A stretch of DNA of 64,000 bases from Emticicia sp. C21 (GTDB lineage Bacteria; Bacteroidota; Bacteroidia; Cytophagales; Spirosomataceae). A model generated the notes under the pieces. That model had not been told where the DNA came from. It made no database searches and saw only the letters and a list, made by a program, of their open reading frames with translations. Positions 63,831 to 64,000 of this stretch are shown piece by piece. Location: the NCBI RefSeq assembly GCF_003418935.1, contig NZ_QVMT01000007.1, positions 124,001 to 188,000 on the forward strand, read 5' to 3'. Numbering within the stretch: position 1 is the first letter of the stretch; each line of letters begins with the position of its first letter. A program made the position numbers and the translations under genes.

Positions 63831-64000
63831 ATGGCTTTAAGCTTAGAAGAAATCAGGCGATATGACAGGCAAATACTCCTGCCCGAACTGGGTTTAGAGG
63901 GCCAGGAAATGTTGAAACAAGCCAAAGTTCTAATGATTGGTTGCGGCGGATTGGGTAGTCCTGTATTGTTGTATTTAGCTGCAGCTGGCGTTGGCACATT
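63831..64000 (+). CDS. HesA/MoeB/ThiF family adenylyltransferase (5' part only)
   Basis: The last 170 bases encode [20 protein letters not shown] and continue through [20 protein letters not shown] with [15 protein letters not shown]. This is the N-terminal helix and ATP-binding GxGGxG loop of the E1-like adenylyltransferases that activate MoaD, ThiS or related sulfur carriers. The gene is cut by the window edge, so MoeB, ThiF and HesA cannot be told apart. It is divergent from the FKBP gene. Confidence 0.88.
   Translation, partial: MALSLEEIRRYDRQILLPELGLEGQEMLKQAKVLMIGCGGLGSPVLLYLAAAGVGT

Noticed and set aside
1-64000. CRISPR array, rRNA operon or prophage
   Set aside because: No regularly spaced direct repeats, rRNA sequence, integrase, transposase or phage structural genes were found.

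Overview
The window reads as chromosomal DNA of a Bacteroidota bacterium, most likely order Cytophagales (inference). The signs are TonB-dependent receptors with MKKI-type signal peptides, a CarboxypepD_reg-like receptor, CRTAC1/ASPIC and PepSY-like lipoproteins, Tat-dependent Gfo/Idh/MocA oxidoreductases, DUF2975-XRE and PadR-permease pairs, a '3-coathanger' motif, lack of Shine-Dalgarno sequences, and promoters that fit the TTG-N19-TAnnTTTG pattern of this phylum. No rRNA gene, complete tRNA gene or CRISPR array was seen.

Layout. 0-9 kb: a cut-off nusB, two S41 peptidase paralogs, a SWIM/SNF2 helicase, malate:quinone oxidoreductase and a convergent nucleotide pyrophosphatase-like enzyme. 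9-18 kb: a 34-residue basic microprotein between two strong inverted repeats, a Tat oxidoreductase, a 1687-residue secreted protein ending in a GH42-like barrel, and an ABC exporter. 18-21 kb is an AT-rich accessory pocket. It holds a DUF2975/XRE pair, a decayed copy of the 3' end of the ABC exporter gene, and a solitary PD-(D/E)XK-type protein. 21-24.8 kb: folE overlapping a queD whose reading frame carries an in-frame amber codon, a vanadium haloperoxidase homolog that has lost most active-site residues, a gamma-carbonic anhydrase homolog and a MITE-like palindromic element.

24.8-43.3 kb is the most unusual part: fifteen consecutive genes on the minus strand. In transcription order, the main block is a small anchored protein ending in HSPPP, a beta-barrel, an intact vanadium-type haloperoxidase, a second barrel, two AhpD-like peroxidases, a TonB receptor, a CRTAC1 lipoprotein, a DoxX-like membrane protein, an MFS transporter and two more AhpD-like peroxidases. 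Two similar stem-loops follow. A second block then starts again with an HSPPP protein, followed by a FecA-like TonB receptor and a DUF3179 protein. I infer an envelope system that imports a compound and handles it by peroxide or haloperoxide chemistry; its substrate cannot be read from the sequence.

43-52 kb is mostly housekeeping: a TRIC/YicG-type channel, dnaG, arfB, hslU, an M23 peptidase, a second Tat oxidoreductase and a Nudix hydrolase. 52-57 kb: a possible structured RNA, DUF2905, a PepSY-like lipoprotein, and an ECF sigma factor followed by a membrane protein with four exact-length 25-residue repeats. 57-64 kb: a PadR-controlled FtsX-type permease, a C-terminal processing protease, an FKBP isomerase and the start of a MoeB/ThiF/HesA gene.
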